Shown: positions 33,397-43,286, counted from the stretch's first letter. The stretch is DNA of 64,000 nt from Pseudomonas inefficax (GCF_900277125.1 NZ_OPYN01000164.1:227874-291873); one strand, 5' to 3'. Numbers and translations are program-made. The notes: a model not told the origin generated them from the sequence alone.

Positions 33397-35547
33397 ATGC
33401 TTCGCAATACCTCCCTGGTGCTCCTCATGGGCACCTGCAACCTTGCCTGGGCGGATGCTGCCCCGGTGGAACTGAGCGCCACCACCATCGACGGTGAACG
33501 CGACGCGGCCAGCGGCGTGCAACTGGACGAGCCGATCCGCACCGGCTCGCGCCTGGGCCTGACCGCGCGGGAAACGCCGGCCTCGGTCAGTGTCTCGGAC
33601 CGCCGCCTGATCGAAGAGCGCGGCGCCAAGGACAGCCAGGACGTGATCAACGCCATGACCGGCGTCAACGCCTCGGCCAACCCCGGCTTTGGCGGCTTCG
33701 TCGCCTATCGCGGCTTCACCCAGAACCAGGTTACCCAGTTGTACAACGGCATCAACCTGGGCTACAGCAGCGCCACCCGGCCCGTGGATGCCTGGGTACT
33801 CGACCGCGTCGAACTGATTGGCGGGCCGTCGTCGTTCCTGCATGGTGCGGGCGCGGTGGGCGGCTCGATCAACTACATCACCAAGCTGGCCAGCCGCGAT
33901 CAGCAGACCATCGACGGCCGCATCCGCTACGGCAGCTTCGACGACAGCGAAGTGGCGTTCGGCATCAACCAGGCACTGGCCAGCAACCCCGCCGATGCCC
34001 GCCACTTCATGCGCCTGGACTTCAGCCGTGGGCATGGCAACGGCTACATCGACCGCAACGAACGGCACACCGACAGCCTGGCCTTCTCGTTGCTGAGCGA
34101 CCTCACGCCCAACCTCACCCACACCCTGGCCCTGGAATACCAGGAAGACCGCGAAGACAGCCCTTACTGGGGCTCGCCGATCCTGCCTGGGCGCAGCACG
34201 ATGAAGATCGACAACAGCCGCCGTTTCGAAAACTACAACGTCGGTGACGGGCGCTATGAGCAGCGGGTACGCTGGCTACGCTCGATCCTCGACTACCAGC
34301 TCAGCGACAGCACCAGCGTGCAGAACACGCTGTACCACTACAACGCCCAGCGCGATTACCGCAACCTCGAACGTTACAGCTACACCAACGATGGCAGGGT
34401 ACAGCGCAGCAGCCCTTACCTGCAGCGCCACGACCAGAACCTGCTAGGCGACCGCATCGAGCTGCGCCACGACAACCAGCTGTTCGGCCTGGCCAGCCAG
34501 TGGTCACTGGGGCTGGAGTATTCGCGCATGCGCCAGACCCTCTACCCTACCTCGAGCAGCTGGAGCGACGTGGTCGATGCCGAGCACTTCGACCCCGGCA
34601 GCTTCGACGACATCCCCGGGGTGAATGCCGGCCTGACCAAGCAACGCCGCCACGAGGTGACCAACCGCGCGGTGTTTGCCGAAAACCGCCTGCAACTCAC
34701 CGAACGCCTGGCCCTGCTGACCGCCCTGCGCTACGACTACCTGGACATGCAAGTGACCAACTATGGCGCGGTAACGCCAACCTCGCCGGCGTACTTCGAA
34801 CGGCGCTGGGAGCCGCTTTCCGGGCGTATCGGCCTGACCTATGCGCTGACCCCGTCCGCCAGCCTCTATGCGCAGTACAGTACCTCTGCCGACTTGCCGG
34901 CCGGCTCGCTGGCAGCAGCGACCTATTCCAACGTCGGGCTGTTCGACCTGTCGAAGGGCGAGCAGTGGGAAGTGGGCAGCAAGTTCGACTTTCTCGACGG
35001 GCGCGGTGCGGCCACGCTGGCGCTGTACCAGATCGTGCGCAAGGACTTTGCCGTGCGCGACTCCAACGACGCCAACCTCACGGTCCAGGCCGGGCAGCAG
35101 ACCTCGCGTGGTGTCGAGTTGTCCGGGCGCCTGCAGGTGACGCCGAAGCTGCTGGCCGAGGCCAACTATGCCTATGTCGATGCGCAGTACGACGAGTTCA
35201 ACGAGGCAGTCAACGGTGTATCGGTGTCGCGCAAGGGCAACGCACCGGTGAACGTACCCGCCAACGTCGCCAACCTGTGGCTGACCTACAGCCTGACCCC
35301 GGCGTGGTCGGTGGGGGCGGACGGGCGCTACGTGGGCTCGGTGTATGCCGACAATGCCAACAGCCTCAAGGCCCCGGCCTACACCCTGTTCGGTGCGTTC
35401 GCCCGCTACCGGCTGGATGAACACACCACGCTGACCGGGCGGGTACGCAACCTGACCGATGAGGTGTATGCCAAGCAGGCCTACAACAGCCAGTACTACA
35501 TGGGGCCGCCGCGTACCTTCGAACTGGCGCTGGATATGCGTTTCTGA
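33397..35547 (+). CDS. TonB-dependent siderophore-type receptor
   Basis: Outer-membrane receptor of 716 residues. Signal peptide ends near residue 20 (CNLAWA|DAAP); plug domain shows RETPASVSVSDRRLIEERGAKDSQDVINAMTGV and GGPSSFLHGAGAVGGSINYITK; the barrel ends FELALDMRF with terminal Phe. It shares the GSRLGL(T/S)A(R/L)ETPAS start of the plug with the riboswitch-controlled receptor at 21396. No Fur box or siderophore genes are visible nearby. ATG 33397 with GGAAG upstream is preferred over an upstream TTG. The ligand is unknown; DUF2946 next door hints at a metal. Confidence 0.85.
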   Translation: MLRNTSLVLLMGTCNLAWADAAPVELSATTIDGERDAASGVQLDEPIRTGSRLGLTARETPASVSVSDRRLIEERGAKDSQDVINAMTGVNASANPGFGGFVAYRGFTQNQVTQLYNGINLGYSSATRPVDAWVLDRVELIGGPSSFLHGAGAVGGSINYITKLASRDQQTIDGRIRYGSFDDSEVAFGINQALASNPADARHFMRLDFSRGHGNGYIDRNERHTDSLAFSLLSDLTPNLTHTLALEYQEDREDSPYWGSPILPGRSTMKIDNSRRFENYNVGDGRYEQRVRWLRSILDYQLSDSTSVQNTLYHYNAQRDYRNLERYSYTNDGRVQRSSPYLQRHDQNLLGDRIELRHDNQLFGLASQWSLGLEYSRMRQTLYPTSSSWSDVVDAEHFDPGSFDDIPGVNAGLTKQRRHEVTNRAVFAENRLQLTERLALLTALRYDYLDMQVTNYGAVTPTSPAYFERRWEPLSGRIGLTYALTPSASLYAQYSTSADLPAGSLAAATYSNVGLFDLSKGEQWEVGSKFDFLDGRGAATLALYQIVRKDFAVRDSNDANLTVQAGQQTSRGVELSGRLQVTPKLLAEANYAYVDAQYDEFNEAVNGVSVSRKGNAPVNVPANVANLWLTYSLTPAWSVGADGRYVGSVYADNANSLKAPAYTLFGAFARYRLDEHTTLTGRVRNLTDEVYAKQAYNSQYYMGPPRTFELALDMRF

Positions 35548-35592
35548 GCGCATGGCCTGTCTTGCATGAACATCCTGCCCTGCATCGGCTTT

Positions 35593-35709
35593 TGTGGGAG
35601 CGGCCTTGCGTCGCGAAAGGGTCGCAGAGCGGCCCCGGCGATGTCAGTGGCGAAGCTGCAATCGAGGGGCTGCTGCGCAGCCCTTTCGCGACACAAGGCC
35701 GCTCCCACA
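35593..35709. repeat. REP/BIME inverted pair (GGCCTTGTGTCGCGA type)
   Basis: Convergent TGTGGGAGCGGCCTTGCG units. It fills the main part of the 329-base gap 35548-35876; nothing else recognisable was seen there apart from the ribosome site of the next gene. Confidence 0.88.
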
Positions 35710-35876
35710 GTGGACCGCGCCAAGCGAACAACTCGCGGTTGAATCAGGCATCCCGAGGTCGCCCTCGACAAAGCGCCCTGCAGCGCCCGGCTATCTACTG
35801 GCAAGCACAACAATGATGGCGCGGCCCGACCGCGCCACTTTCATCATGCCTGCCAATGGAACCGGAGAGCACTCGC

Positions 35877-37214
35877 ATGCCCGCACCTCACGAGGTATCC
35901 CCCGCCACCCTGCGCCGGGTGATCGCCGCCTCGGCCATCGGCAATTTCGTCGAATGGTTCGACTTCGCCGTCTACGGCTTTCTCGCTACCCTGATCGCCA
36001 GCCAGTTCTTCGCCAGCCAGGACGCCAGCGTGGCCTTGCTCAAGACCTTTGCGGTGTTTGCCGTGGCCTTCGCCCTGCGCCCGCTGGGCGGCATCGTGTT
36101 CGGCGCGCTGGGTGACCGCCTGGGGCGCAAGCGCATCCTGTCGCTGACCATCCTGCTGATGGCCGGCTCCACGACCCTCATCGGCCTGCTGCCGACCTAC
36201 GCCAGCATCGGCCTGGCAGCCCCCGCGCTGCTGACCCTGGCGCGCTGCCTGCAGGGCTTTTCCGCTGGTGGCGAGTATGCCGGGGCCTGCGCCTACCTGA
36301 TGGAGCACGCGCCAAACGACAAGCGCGCCTTCTATGGCAGCTTCGTGCCGGTGTCGACCTTTTCCGCCTTTGCCTGCGCGGCAGTGATCGCCTATGGCCT
36401 GGAAGCCAGCCTGTCGGCCGAGGCGATGAATGCCTGGGGCTGGCGCATACCGTTCCTGATCGCCGCGCCATTGGGGCTGGTCGGCCTGTACCTGCGCTGG
36501 CGCATGGAAGAAACCCCCGCGTTCCGCGAAGCCATCGCCCAAGGCAAGGAGCATGAACATTCGCCGCTCAAGGAAACCCTGCGCAACCATGGCCGGGCGA
36601 TCCGCAACCTGGGGGCCTTCATCTCGCTGACCGCGCTGTCGTTCTACATGTTCACCACCTACTTCGCTACCTACCTGCAACTGGTCGGCAACCTGACCCG
36701 CGCGCAATCGCTGCTGGTAACCACCGTGGCCCTGCTGTTCGCCGCGGTCGGCTGCCCGCTGGCCGGGGCATTCTCGGACCGCGTCGGGCGGCGCAAGACC
36801 ATCGGCTTTACCTGCCTGTGGGTGATGCTGTGCGTGTTCCCGGCGTACTGGCTGGCCAGCTCCGGCTCGATGTCCGGGGCGCTGCTGGGGGTGATCCTGC
36901 TGGCGGTTGGCGCGTTGTGCAGTGGCGTGGTCACGGCGGCATTGCTGTCGGAAAGCTTCCCCACCCGTACCCGCTATACCGCTTCGGCAATTACCTACAA
37001 CGTGGCCTATACGCTGTTCGGCGGCACCGCGCCGTTGGTGGCGACCTGGCTGATCGGGCAGACCGGCAGCAGCCTGGCACCGGCCTTCTACCTGGTGGTG
37101 ATTGCGCTGGTGGCGCTGGTGGGCGGGTTGTCGTTGCCGGAAACTTCGCGGATTTCGTTGCATGATGAGGCTGGGGGCGACGGTGCAAGGGCTGGGGCTC
37201 GTCGTACTGTTTGA
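35877..37214 (+). CDS. MHS-family (ProP/KgtP-like) major facilitator transporter
   Basis: MFS transporter of 445 residues and about twelve helices. The metabolite:H+ symporter subfamily marks are clear: IGNFVEWFDFAVYGFLA in helix 1, GALGDRLGRKRILSLTI in loop 2-3, and RCLQGFSAGGEYAGA in helix 4. MHS members take up organic acids or osmoprotectants such as ketoglutarate, citrate and proline-betaine; the substrate here is not set by sequence. ATG 35877 has GGAG upstream; an in-frame ATG at 35856 is possible. It stands alone between two REP clusters. Confidence 0.85.
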   Translation: MPAPHEVSPATLRRVIAASAIGNFVEWFDFAVYGFLATLIASQFFASQDASVALLKTFAVFAVAFALRPLGGIVFGALGDRLGRKRILSLTILLMAGSTTLIGLLPTYASIGLAAPALLTLARCLQGFSAGGEYAGACAYLMEHAPNDKRAFYGSFVPVSTFSAFACAAVIAYGLEASLSAEAMNAWGWRIPFLIAAPLGLVGLYLRWRMEETPAFREAIAQGKEHEHSPLKETLRNHGRAIRNLGAFISLTALSFYMFTTYFATYLQLVGNLTRAQSLLVTTVALLFAAVGCPLAGAFSDRVGRRKTIGFTCLWVMLCVFPAYWLASSGSMSGALLGVILLAVGALCSGVVTAALLSESFPTRTRYTASAITYNVAYTLFGGTAPLVATWLIGQTGSSLAPAFYLVVIALVALVGGLSLPETSRISLHDEAGGDGARAGARRTV

Positions 37215-37220
37215 GAATTT

Positions 37221-37341
37221 GGGGCCGCTCTGCGGCCCATCGCGACACAAGGCCGCTCCTACAGGGGATCGCATCAGCCGCAAATTGACGCAAACCCTTG
37301 TAGGAGCGGCCTTGTGTCGCGATGGGCTGCAAAGCAGCCCC
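37221..37341. repeat. REP/BIME inverted pair (GGCCTTGTGTCGCGA type)
   Basis: Convergent GGCCCATCGCGACACAAGG units between the convergent MHS transporter and czcA genes. Confidence 0.9.
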
Positions 37342-37348
37342 AAAACGC

Positions 37349-40300
37349 TCAACCCTCCTGCACCTCTTCCCGCCGATACGCCCATTGATACAACGCCGGC
37401 AACACCAGCAAGGTAAGTGCAGTAGAAGACAGAATCCCGCCAATCACCACGGTCGCCAGCGGCCTCTGCACCTCGGCCCCGGTGCCGGTAGCCAAGGCCA
37501 TCGGGATGAACCCCAGCGACGCCACCAGTGCCGTCATCAGCACCGGCCGCAAGCGCGTCAGCGCGCCTTCCTCGACCGCTGCCCGCAGCGTGCGTCCTTC
37601 TTCCCGCAGGCCACGGATAAAGGCGATCATCACCAGCCCGTTGAGCACCGCCACGCCCGACAAGGCAATGAACCCCACGCCAGCGGAAATGGACAACGGA
37701 ATGTCCCGCAACCACAGCGCCAGCACCCCGCCGGTAAGGGCGAACGGGATGCCGGTGAATACCAGCAGGCCATCCCTGAGGTTGTTGAACATCATCAGCA
37801 ACAGCGCCATGACCAGCAGCAAGGCCACCGGCACCACCACCTGCAGGCGCTTGGCCGCCGACTGCAGCTGCTCGAACTGGCCGCCCCAGCGGGTCCAGTA
37901 ACCCGGCGGTATCTGCACCTGCTCGATCAGCGTCTGTTCGGCCTGCTCGACGAACGAGCCCAGGTCACGCCCGCGCACATTGGCACTGACCACCACCACT
38001 CGCTTGCCATCCTCGCGGCTGACCTGGTTCGGCCCCAGCTGCAGGTTCAGCGTGGCTACCTGCGACAGCGGGATAAAGCCGATTTGCCCGGCTCCCGCAG
38101 CGGTACTGGCCGGCACCGGAATCAGCAGGCTGGCCAGCCCATCGACATCGGTGCGCAGGGTTTCCGACAGGCGCACCACCATGTCGAAACGGCGGTCACC
38201 TTCGTACAGCGTGCCGGCCGTGCGGCCACCCACGGCAATGGCAATGGCGTCCTGCACATCGCCCACGTTCAGGCCATGGCGGGCTGCCTTGTCGCGGTCG
38301 ATATCGATGGTCAGCACCGGCAGGCCAGTGGTCTGCTCGACCTTTACCTCGGACGCGCCCGGCACGCCTTGCAGGCTGCTGGCGATCTGCACGGCGGTAC
38401 GGTTGAGCACCTCCATGTCATCACCGAACAGCTTCACCGCCACATCGCTGCGCACCCCGGAAATCAGCTCGTTGAAGCGCAGCTGAATCGGCTGCGACAG
38501 CTCGTGGTTGCTGCCCGGCACGCTGGCGGCGGCACGTTGTACCTCGGCAATCAGCTCATCACGCGGCTTGCCCGGGTCGGCCCATTGCTCACGCGGGCGC
38601 AGCATCACATAAGCATCGGAAATGTTCGGCGGCATCGGGTCGGAGGCGATCTCGGCAGTGCCCGTGCGGGCGAACACCCGCTCCACTTCCGGCACCTGGG
38701 CGATGATCGCCTGTTCCAGACGCTGCTGCATGTCGACCGACTGCGACAGGCTGGTGCCCGGCACGCGCAAGGCCTGCAGGGCGAAGTCGCCTTCGCTGAG
38801 GCTGGGGATGAACTCGCTGCCCATGCGGCTGGCCATCAGCCCGGACAACAACACCAGGGTGGCAGCGGCAGCGAACGCCAGCTTGCGCCGGCCCAGCACC
38901 CAGGCCAGCACCGGGGCATAGCGCTGACGCGCCGTGCGCATTACCAGGCCCTCCTCTTCCTTGACCTTGCCGGTGACGAACAGGGCAATGGCCGCCGGCA
39001 CGAAGGTAACCGAGAGGATCATGGCACCGAGCAGGGCGGTGACCACGGTGAAGGCCATGGGGTGGAACATCTTGCCTTCCACCCCGGTCAGGGCAAAGAT
39101 CGGCAGGTACACCACCATGATGATCAGCTGGCCGTAGATCAGCGGCCGGCGCGCCTCACGGGCGGCAGCGAATACTTCATGGAAGCGCTCGCTGCGGGTG
39201 AGCATGCGGCCATGGCGCTGCTGGGCGTGGGCCAGGCGGCGGATGGCGTTTTCCACGATCACCACCGCGCCGTCGACGATGATGCCGAAGTCCAGGGCGC
39301 CCAGGCTCATCAGGTTGGCGCTGACCTTGTTGCTGAACATGCCGGTGAAGGTGAACAGCATCGACAACGGAATGACCATGGCGGTGATCAGCGCAGCGCG
39401 GATGTTGCCCAGGAACAGGAACAACACGGCGATGACCAGGATGGCGCCTTCGACCAGATTCTTCTTCACCGTGGCGATGGCCTTTTCCACCAGGTTGGTG
39501 CGGTCGTACACCGTAACAGCGACCACGCCCTTGGGCAGGTTGCGGTTGATCTCGACCAGCTTGGCGGCGACCGCCTGGGACACCGTGCGGCTGTTCTCGC
39601 CAATCAGCATGAACACCGTGCCCAGCACCACTTCCCGGCCGTTTTCGGTGGCCGCGCCCGAGCGCAGCTCTTCGCCAAGGCCGACCTGGGCAACATGGCT
39701 GACGCGGATTGGCGTGCCATCGACACTGGAGATGACGATATTGGCGATGTCCTCGGCCGACGCCACCTGGCCTGGCGCGCGAATCAGCAACTGCTCGCCA
39801 TTGCGCTCGATGTAGCCGGCACCGACGTTGGCGTTGTTGCGCTCCAGCGCCGCGATCAGGTCGTTGAGGGTGAGTTTGTAGGCCGCCAGGCGCTTGGGCT
39901 CCGGCGCAATCAGGTACTGCTTGGCATGGCCGCCGATGCTGTTGACCTCGGCCACTCCGGGCACGTTGCGCAGCTGCGGCTTGATGATCCAGTCCTGGAT
40001 CACCCGCAGGTCAGTCGGGGTATACGGCGTGCCGTCCTCCTTCAGCGCGCCCTGCTCGGCTTCCACCGTCCACAGGAAGATTTCACCCAGCCCGGTGGAA
40101 ATCGGCCCCATGCCCGCTTCGATGCCCTCGGGCAACTGCTCGCGTGCCACCTGCAGGCGCTCGTTGACCAGTTGACGGGCGAAGAACAGGTCGGTGTCGT
40201 CGTCGAAAATGACCGTGACCTGGGACAGGCCCGAACGCGATAGCGAGCGGGTCTGCTTGAGCCCGGGCAGGCCGGCCATGGCGGTCTCGATGGCGAAGGT

Positions 40301-40495
40301 GATGCGCTGCTCGGTCTCCAGCGGCGAATAGCCGGGCGCGGCGGTGTTGATCTGCACCTGGACGTTGGTGATGTCCGGTACAGCGTCGATCGGCAGTTTC
40401 TGGTAGCTGTGGATACCCACCGCGGCCATCAGCACCACGGCCAGCATCACCACCAGGCGCTGCTCGATGGCGAATTGGATCAGGCGTTCGAACAT
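37349..40495 (-). CDS. czcA: CzcA heavy-metal efflux RND pump
   Basis: RND inner-membrane proton/metal antiporter of 1048 residues. The HME-RND signature DFGIIVDGAVVIVEN in helix 4 is of the CzcA (Co/Zn/Cd) type rather than the CusA type. Two large periplasmic loops and twelve helices are present, ending LTLLVLPALYQW. It joins the adaptor CzcB and outer-membrane channel CzcC, encoded directly upstream, to export divalent cations from the periplasm. ATG 40495 starts the family-like MFERLIQFAIEQRLVVML; it lies 16 bases after czcB. Confidence 0.92.
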   Translation of the reverse strand: MFERLIQFAIEQRLVVMLAVVLMAAVGIHSYQKLPIDAVPDITNVQVQINTAAPGYSPLETEQRITFAIETAMAGLPGLKQTRSLSRSGLSQVTVIFDDDTDLFFARQLVNERLQVAREQLPEGIEAGMGPISTGLGEIFLWTVEAEQGALKEDGTPYTPTDLRVIQDWIIKPQLRNVPGVAEVNSIGGHAKQYLIAPEPKRLAAYKLTLNDLIAALERNNANVGAGYIERNGEQLLIRAPGQVASAEDIANIVISSVDGTPIRVSHVAQVGLGEELRSGAATENGREVVLGTVFMLIGENSRTVSQAVAAKLVEINRNLPKGVVAVTVYDRTNLVEKAIATVKKNLVEGAILVIAVLFLFLGNIRAALITAMVIPLSMLFTFTGMFSNKVSANLMSLGALDFGIIVDGAVVIVENAIRRLAHAQQRHGRMLTRSERFHEVFAAAREARRPLIYGQLIIMVVYLPIFALTGVEGKMFHPMAFTVVTALLGAMILSVTFVPAAIALFVTGKVKEEEGLVMRTARQRYAPVLAWVLGRRKLAFAAAATLVLLSGLMASRMGSEFIPSLSEGDFALQALRVPGTSLSQSVDMQQRLEQAIIAQVPEVERVFARTGTAEIASDPMPPNISDAYVMLRPREQWADPGKPRDELIAEVQRAAASVPGSNHELSQPIQLRFNELISGVRSDVAVKLFGDDMEVLNRTAVQIASSLQGVPGASEVKVEQTTGLPVLTIDIDRDKAARHGLNVGDVQDAIAIAVGGRTAGTLYEGDRRFDMVVRLSETLRTDVDGLASLLIPVPASTAAGAGQIGFIPLSQVATLNLQLGPNQVSREDGKRVVVVSANVRGRDLGSFVEQAEQTLIEQVQIPPGYWTRWGGQFEQLQSAAKRLQVVVPVALLLVMALLLMMFNNLRDGLLVFTGIPFALTGGVLALWLRDIPLSISAGVGFIALSGVAVLNGLVMIAFIRGLREEGRTLRAAVEEGALTRLRPVLMTALVASLGFIPMALATGTGAEVQRPLATVVIGGILSSTALTLLVLPALYQWAYRREEVQEG

Positions 40496-40511
40496 GCAGG
40501 TGTCCCCGTTA

Positions 40512-41711
40512 TCAATGGCTGTGCTCGGCCGAGCCCTTGCCCAGTTCGGACTTGAGGACAAAGCTGCCGGCAGCGGCCACCTGGGTTCCGGCGGCAAGGC
40601 CGGTGGTGATTTCCACCTGGCCGGCGTCGCGGCGGCCGGTCTTCACCGGGCGGGCCTCGAAGCCTTCCTCGGTCCGAGCAAACACCACGGTCTGCTCCTC
40701 CCAGGTTTGCAGGGCGCTTTCCGGTACCACCACGGCGGCGTCGAAGCGTTCGACGCTGACCGCGATATTGACGAACAGCCCTGGGCGCCAGGCGCCGTTG
40801 GGGTTGGCCAGCGTGGCGCGGACAGTGGCGGCACGGTTCTGCTCGCCGAGCAGGCTGCCGACGTAGTTGACCTTGCCCTCGACCTGGGCGCCCAGGTCCG
40901 GCGCGCTGACCGTGACATTGCGGCCTGTGGTGACCTTGTCCAAGTCGCGCGGGGCGACGGCGAAGGTAGCCCAGACGCGGCTCAGATCAGACAGGGTGAA
41001 GGCATTGCTGGTCTCATCGACCACCTCGCCCACGGTCAGGTGCTTTTCCACCACCACTGCATCGAACGGCGCGCGCAGTTCATAGCGGTTGCCGGCGCCG
41101 GCCGGCCCCACGGCGGCGACCTTTTGCCGGGCGTTGGCCAAGGCAATCTCGGCTTCCTGCAACGCCTGACGGGCCTGCAGGTAATCCTGCTCGGCGCTGA
41201 TGCGTTCCTGCCACAGTTGTTGTTCACGCTGGAAGGTCAGGCGCGCCAGTTCCAGGCGGCGCTGGGCAGCCTGCTGTTCGCTGCGCAGGTCGGAAATCTG
41301 CTGGCTGGCGATTACCGCCAGCACCTGACCACGCTTGACCGCCTGGCCCAGTTCGGCTTGCACCGACTCGACCACACCAGGCACGCGTGGCACGACGTGG
41401 GCGGTGCGGTCCTCGTCGAAGCGGATTTCACCCGGGAAGCTGATGGCGGTGCCCAGTTCACGAGGGCCGGCATCGGCCAGTTGCACACCGGCGGCCTCAA
41501 TCTGGGCGGAGGACAGGTGCAGCTTGCCCTCCTCCTGTTCGTGGCCTTCGCCGGCCTGTTGCTCGCCGTGGCCATGGCTGTCTTCGCCGAGGTCGTCGTG
41601 CCGGGCTTCAGTGCTCGACGCGATGCCGAGGTTGCCGGTCCAGGCCAGGCCACCGAGGCCAAGCGCGGCAATGGCCATGGCCAGTAGGGCGAGCTTGCGT
41701 GGGTTGTTCAT
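40512..41711 (-). CDS. czcB: CzcB periplasmic adaptor (membrane fusion protein)
   Basis: Adaptor of 399 residues linking CzcA and CzcC. One N-terminal anchor helix is followed by a His/Glu/Asp-rich stretch (HDDLGEDSHGHGEQQAGEG), a metal-binding feature common in CzcB, then barrel-sandwich, alpha-hairpin coiled coil (LRSEQQAAQRRLELARLTF) and beta-barrel domains, ending in SAEHSH. AGGAGCAACA before ATG 41711 defines the start. Between it and czcC upstream lies a REP element, which could tune the stoichiometry. Confidence 0.9.
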   Translation of the reverse strand: MNNPRKLALLAMAIAALGLGGLAWTGNLGIASSTEARHDDLGEDSHGHGEQQAGEGHEQEEGKLHLSSAQIEAAGVQLADAGPRELGTAISFPGEIRFDEDRTAHVVPRVPGVVESVQAELGQAVKRGQVLAVIASQQISDLRSEQQAAQRRLELARLTFQREQQLWQERISAEQDYLQARQALQEAEIALANARQKVAAVGPAGAGNRYELRAPFDAVVVEKHLTVGEVVDETSNAFTLSDLSRVWATFAVAPRDLDKVTTGRNVTVSAPDLGAQVEGKVNYVGSLLGEQNRAATVRATLANPNGAWRPGLFVNIAVSVERFDAAVVVPESALQTWEEQTVVFARTEEGFEARPVKTGRRDAGQVEITTGLAAGTQVAAAGSFVLKSELGKGSAEHSH

Positions 41712-41758
41712 TGTTGCTCCTGCGGTTGAATGCAAAGTCTGCGCTGATGCCATCGCCT

Positions 41759-41866
41759 GTTGGGGCGGCCTTGTGTCGCGACCGGGCCGCAGAGTGGCCC
41801 CGGCAATGTGCATGCCGTCGAGAACCTGGGGCCGCTCTGCGGCCCGATCGCGACACAAGGCCGCTC
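41759..41866. repeat. REP/BIME pair inside the czcCBA operon
   Basis: Convergent GGCGGCCTTGTGTCGCGA units in the 155-base gap between czcC and czcB. It reaches the czcC stop codon. Such hairpins can reduce read-through or protect the upstream mRNA. Confidence 0.88.
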
Positions 41867-43087
41867 CTACCGTGAACCGAGGTCACCATAGATCCGCTCG
41901 ACCTGCGCCCGCGCGTCGGTCGCCGTGGCCAGCGCCTCGAGGTACAGCCCGCGCGCCTCGATCAGCGTGCGCTGGGCGTCGAGTACATCGAGAAAGGCGA
42001 ACTTGCCCATTTCGAAACCGCGTGTGGCAGTGTCCACGGCCTGCTGGGCAGAAGGCAGGATGGTGCGGTCGTAGGCCTGCACTTCCTGCATGGCCGTGGC
42101 CCACTGGCTAACGGCGCTGCGGGTTTCGCTGCGCAAGCGCAGCTCCACGGCGTTGCGCAGGTCACGGGCCTGGTCGGCGCGGCGGGCCGCGGCCAGCACG
42201 TTGCCCTGGTTACGGTCGAACAGCGGCAAGGGCATCGACAGGCCCACCACATTGACCCGCTCGCGGTCTTCGCGGCTGTACTGGCTGCCAAGGCTGACGG
42301 TGAGGTTGGGGATGCGCAGGGCCTTTTCCGACCCCAGGGACGCTTCGCCACGCTCGACCTGGGCTGCGGCCAGGCGCCATTCGACAGTCTGCTCGACCTG
42401 GTCGAGCAGGGCGTCGGCGCTGGGCGCATCACCAGGGGACAGGTTGGCTGCCTGCAACTGGTCGAAGCTTGCCAGCGGGCTGCCGGTCAACCGTGCCAAG
42501 GCCTGGTAGGCCACACTGCGCTGGGTTTGCGCACGGCGCACTTCGGCCTGGGCCTGAGCCAGCTGCACCTGGGCCCGGGTGGCCTCAACGGGCGATGACT
42601 GGCCAGCGGTCACCCGCCCCTGCACCACCCGCAGTCCACGCTCGGTCAATGCCTGCGATTGCTGCGCCAGCTCCAGCGCGGTTTGCGCGCGCAGGGCCGC
42701 GTGGAAGGCCTGCACCACATCGGCGCGCAGGCCGTTGCGCTGGCGCTCCAGGTCCAGTTGGGCAATGGCCTGCCCGGCACCGGCCACGGCGATGCGTGCG
42801 CCGCGCTTGCCGCCCAGCTCCAGCGGTTGGCTGAGGGTGACAGTGGTGGTGCTGGTGTCACGGCGGGTGTCCTCGACCTCCCAGGACAGTTCCGGGTTGG
42901 GGATCAACCCGGCCTGGCGCCGCTCGCCATCGGCAATGCCGATTTCCCGGCCGGCCGCGGCAAGCTCCGGGTTCTGGGCAAAGGCGGCATCAAGCGCCTG
43001 GGGCAGGCTCAGGCTCTGGTTGCCTTGGGCGCTGGCGGCGCCAGCAAGCAACAGGCAGAGCAAGGCGGTCTTGCGGGGGATGGGCAC
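41867..43087 (-). CDS. czcC: CzcC outer-membrane efflux channel (TolC family)
   Basis: Outer-membrane factor of 406 residues. Signal peptide ends GAASA near residue 20; two OEP repeats with long coiled-coil helices follow (LPQALDAAFAQNPELAAAGREI at the start of the first, FLDVLDAQRTLIEARGLYLEAL near the end of the second). It completes the CzcCBA tripartite exporter. A perfect palindrome about 75-90 bases upstream is a probable metal-regulator site. No czcRS two-component genes adjoin. Confidence 0.9.
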   Translation of the reverse strand: MPIPRKTALLCLLLAGAASAQGNQSLSLPQALDAAFAQNPELAAAGREIGIADGERRQAGLIPNPELSWEVEDTRRDTSTTTVTLSQPLELGGKRGARIAVAGAGQAIAQLDLERQRNGLRADVVQAFHAALRAQTALELAQQSQALTERGLRVVQGRVTAGQSSPVEATRAQVQLAQAQAEVRRAQTQRSVAYQALARLTGSPLASFDQLQAANLSPGDAPSADALLDQVEQTVEWRLAAAQVERGEASLGSEKALRIPNLTVSLGSQYSREDRERVNVVGLSMPLPLFDRNQGNVLAAARRADQARDLRNAVELRLRSETRSAVSQWATAMQEVQAYDRTILPSAQQAVDTATRGFEMGKFAFLDVLDAQRTLIEARGLYLEALATATDARAQVERIYGDLGSR

Positions 43088-43160
43088 GAAACAGGTCCTC
43101 GTCGGCGAGCTTTGGCGAGGGACTGTAGAAAACCGTGCTTATCGGGGCGGTGGCGGGAAA

Positions 43161-43176
43161 ATTACAATTTTGTAAT
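43161..43176. promoter_or_regulatory. Perfect palindrome ATTACAATTTTGTAAT before czcC
   Basis: ATTACAA-TT-TTGTAAT is a fully symmetric 16-bp site 74 bases upstream of czcC. Its shape resembles the inverted-repeat boxes of CusR/CopR/CzcR-type response regulators (arms ending in ACAA-NN-TTGT). Part of the 322-base gap 43088-43409, which also holds a REP pair and the aroQ operator. Confidence 0.62.
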
Positions 43177-43192
43177 CCAGCTGCATTCTCTT

Positions 43193-43286
43193 TGTAGGAG
43201 CAGCCTTGTGCTGCGAAGAGGCCGGTATTGTCTCAGCAGATGTAATGGCATTGCCGGCCTCTTCGCAGCACAAGGCTGCTCCTACA
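43193..43286. repeat. REP/BIME inverted pair (CAGCC type)
   Basis: Convergent TGTAGGAGCAGCCTTGTGC units between the divergent czcC and aroQ genes. Confidence 0.9.

Noticed and set aside
37322..40243. A 973-codon open frame on the plus strand across czcA
   Set aside because: It is antisense to czcA, has no recognisable domain and reads as a His/Gln/Arg-rich shadow caused by high GC3 in the real gene. The same holds for long antisense frames at 5496-7199 and 4447-5577.
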